Shown here: positions 63,930 to 64,000 of the stretch, piece after piece
Numbering within the stretch: position 1 is the first letter of the stretch
Layout of the letters: each line of letters opens with the position of its first letter
From: Lachnospiraceae bacterium UBA3282
GTDB lineage: Bacteria > Bacillota > Clostridia > Lachnospirales > Lachnospiraceae
Assembly (NCBI GenBank): GCA_002361735.1
Contig: DETS01000031.1
Location: forward strand, 41,387 to 105,386
DNA length: 64,000 nt
Direction of reading: 5' to 3'
Position numbers and translations under genes: made by a program
The notes under the pieces: model-generated
The model's database searches: none
What the model saw: the letters and a program-made list of their open reading frames with translations, nothing else
Told to the model about the DNA's origin: nothing

Positions 63930-64000
63930 ATTCTTTATTGTACCTTGATACCCTATAAAAAGCAAGAGACGCCTCGGGGATAGCGTAAGTTTATTGTAGG

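Overview
This window looks like part of a Lachnospiraceae-type (Clostridia, low-GC Gram-positive lineage) chromosome. The evidence is Shine-Dalgarno sites close to AGGAGG, Gram-positive single-membrane surface machinery (Wzm/Wzt ABC exporter, MBOAT and SGNH acylation proteins, GH25 muramidases with BIG2 and cell-wall repeats), membrane families common in gut Clostridia, and a base composition near 50 percent GC by eye. No rRNA, tRNA, CRISPR array, insertion sequence or phage gene was seen. Almost the whole window is one large surface-glycan locus.

Layout, left to right. 1-2180: a DUF58 protein (cut by the window edge and apparently fused to a further membrane region) and its MoxR ATPase. 2291-8671: four glycan genes on the minus strand: two GT2 enzymes, a phosphoglucomutase with its own clear promoter and terminator, and a 682-residue double GT2. 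8831-20044: a minus-strand operon starting with rmlB, then rmlA, a GH25 muramidase, rmlC, wzm, wzt, a methyltransferase/kinase-like fusion and a 799-residue GT2. This would make and export a rhamnose-containing polymer; no rmlD was found here. 20158-22986: a large membrane-anchored GH25 protein with acidic and Lys-Asp repeats. 23327-33406: a zinc-ribbon protein, several SGNH proteins, an MBOAT acyltransferase, two polytopic proteins, a tandem SGNH duplication and a decayed membrane-glycosyltransferase pseudogene. 33664-40454: an FAD oxidoreductase, a three-gene ABC-2 transporter, an SGNH lipoprotein and a radical SAM/SPASM protein. 40599-44558: polytopic DUF6044-like, GtrA-like and DUF6056-like proteins. 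44720-48364: a VOC protein, then an SGNH - FkbH-like - acyl carrier protein operon. 48581-57015: polytopic proteins, a polyprenyl-phosphate GT2 and two more MBOATs, one paired with an SGNH protein. 57034-63929: a YdjC-type deacetylase, a large membrane protein, a GtrB-like GT2, a UDP-glucuronate-4-epimerase-like enzyme, UDP-glucose dehydrogenase and a GT8.

How the parts may work together. Phosphoglucomutase, RmlABC, Ugd and the epimerase supply dTDP-rhamnose precursors and UDP-uronic acids. Cytoplasmic GT2/GT8 enzymes build chains that Wzm/Wzt export. Polyprenyl-phosphate GT2, GtrA and GtrII/polytopic transferases can add outside sugars. MBOAT and SGNH proteins can add or remove acyl groups. 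The most interesting inference is a Dlt-like layout (FkbH-like loader, acyl carrier protein, MBOAT, SGNH) that could decorate the glycan with a glyceroyl-type group instead of D-alanine. A second notable signal is a set of long, individually different inverted repeats placed within a few bases after stop codons of several operon genes.
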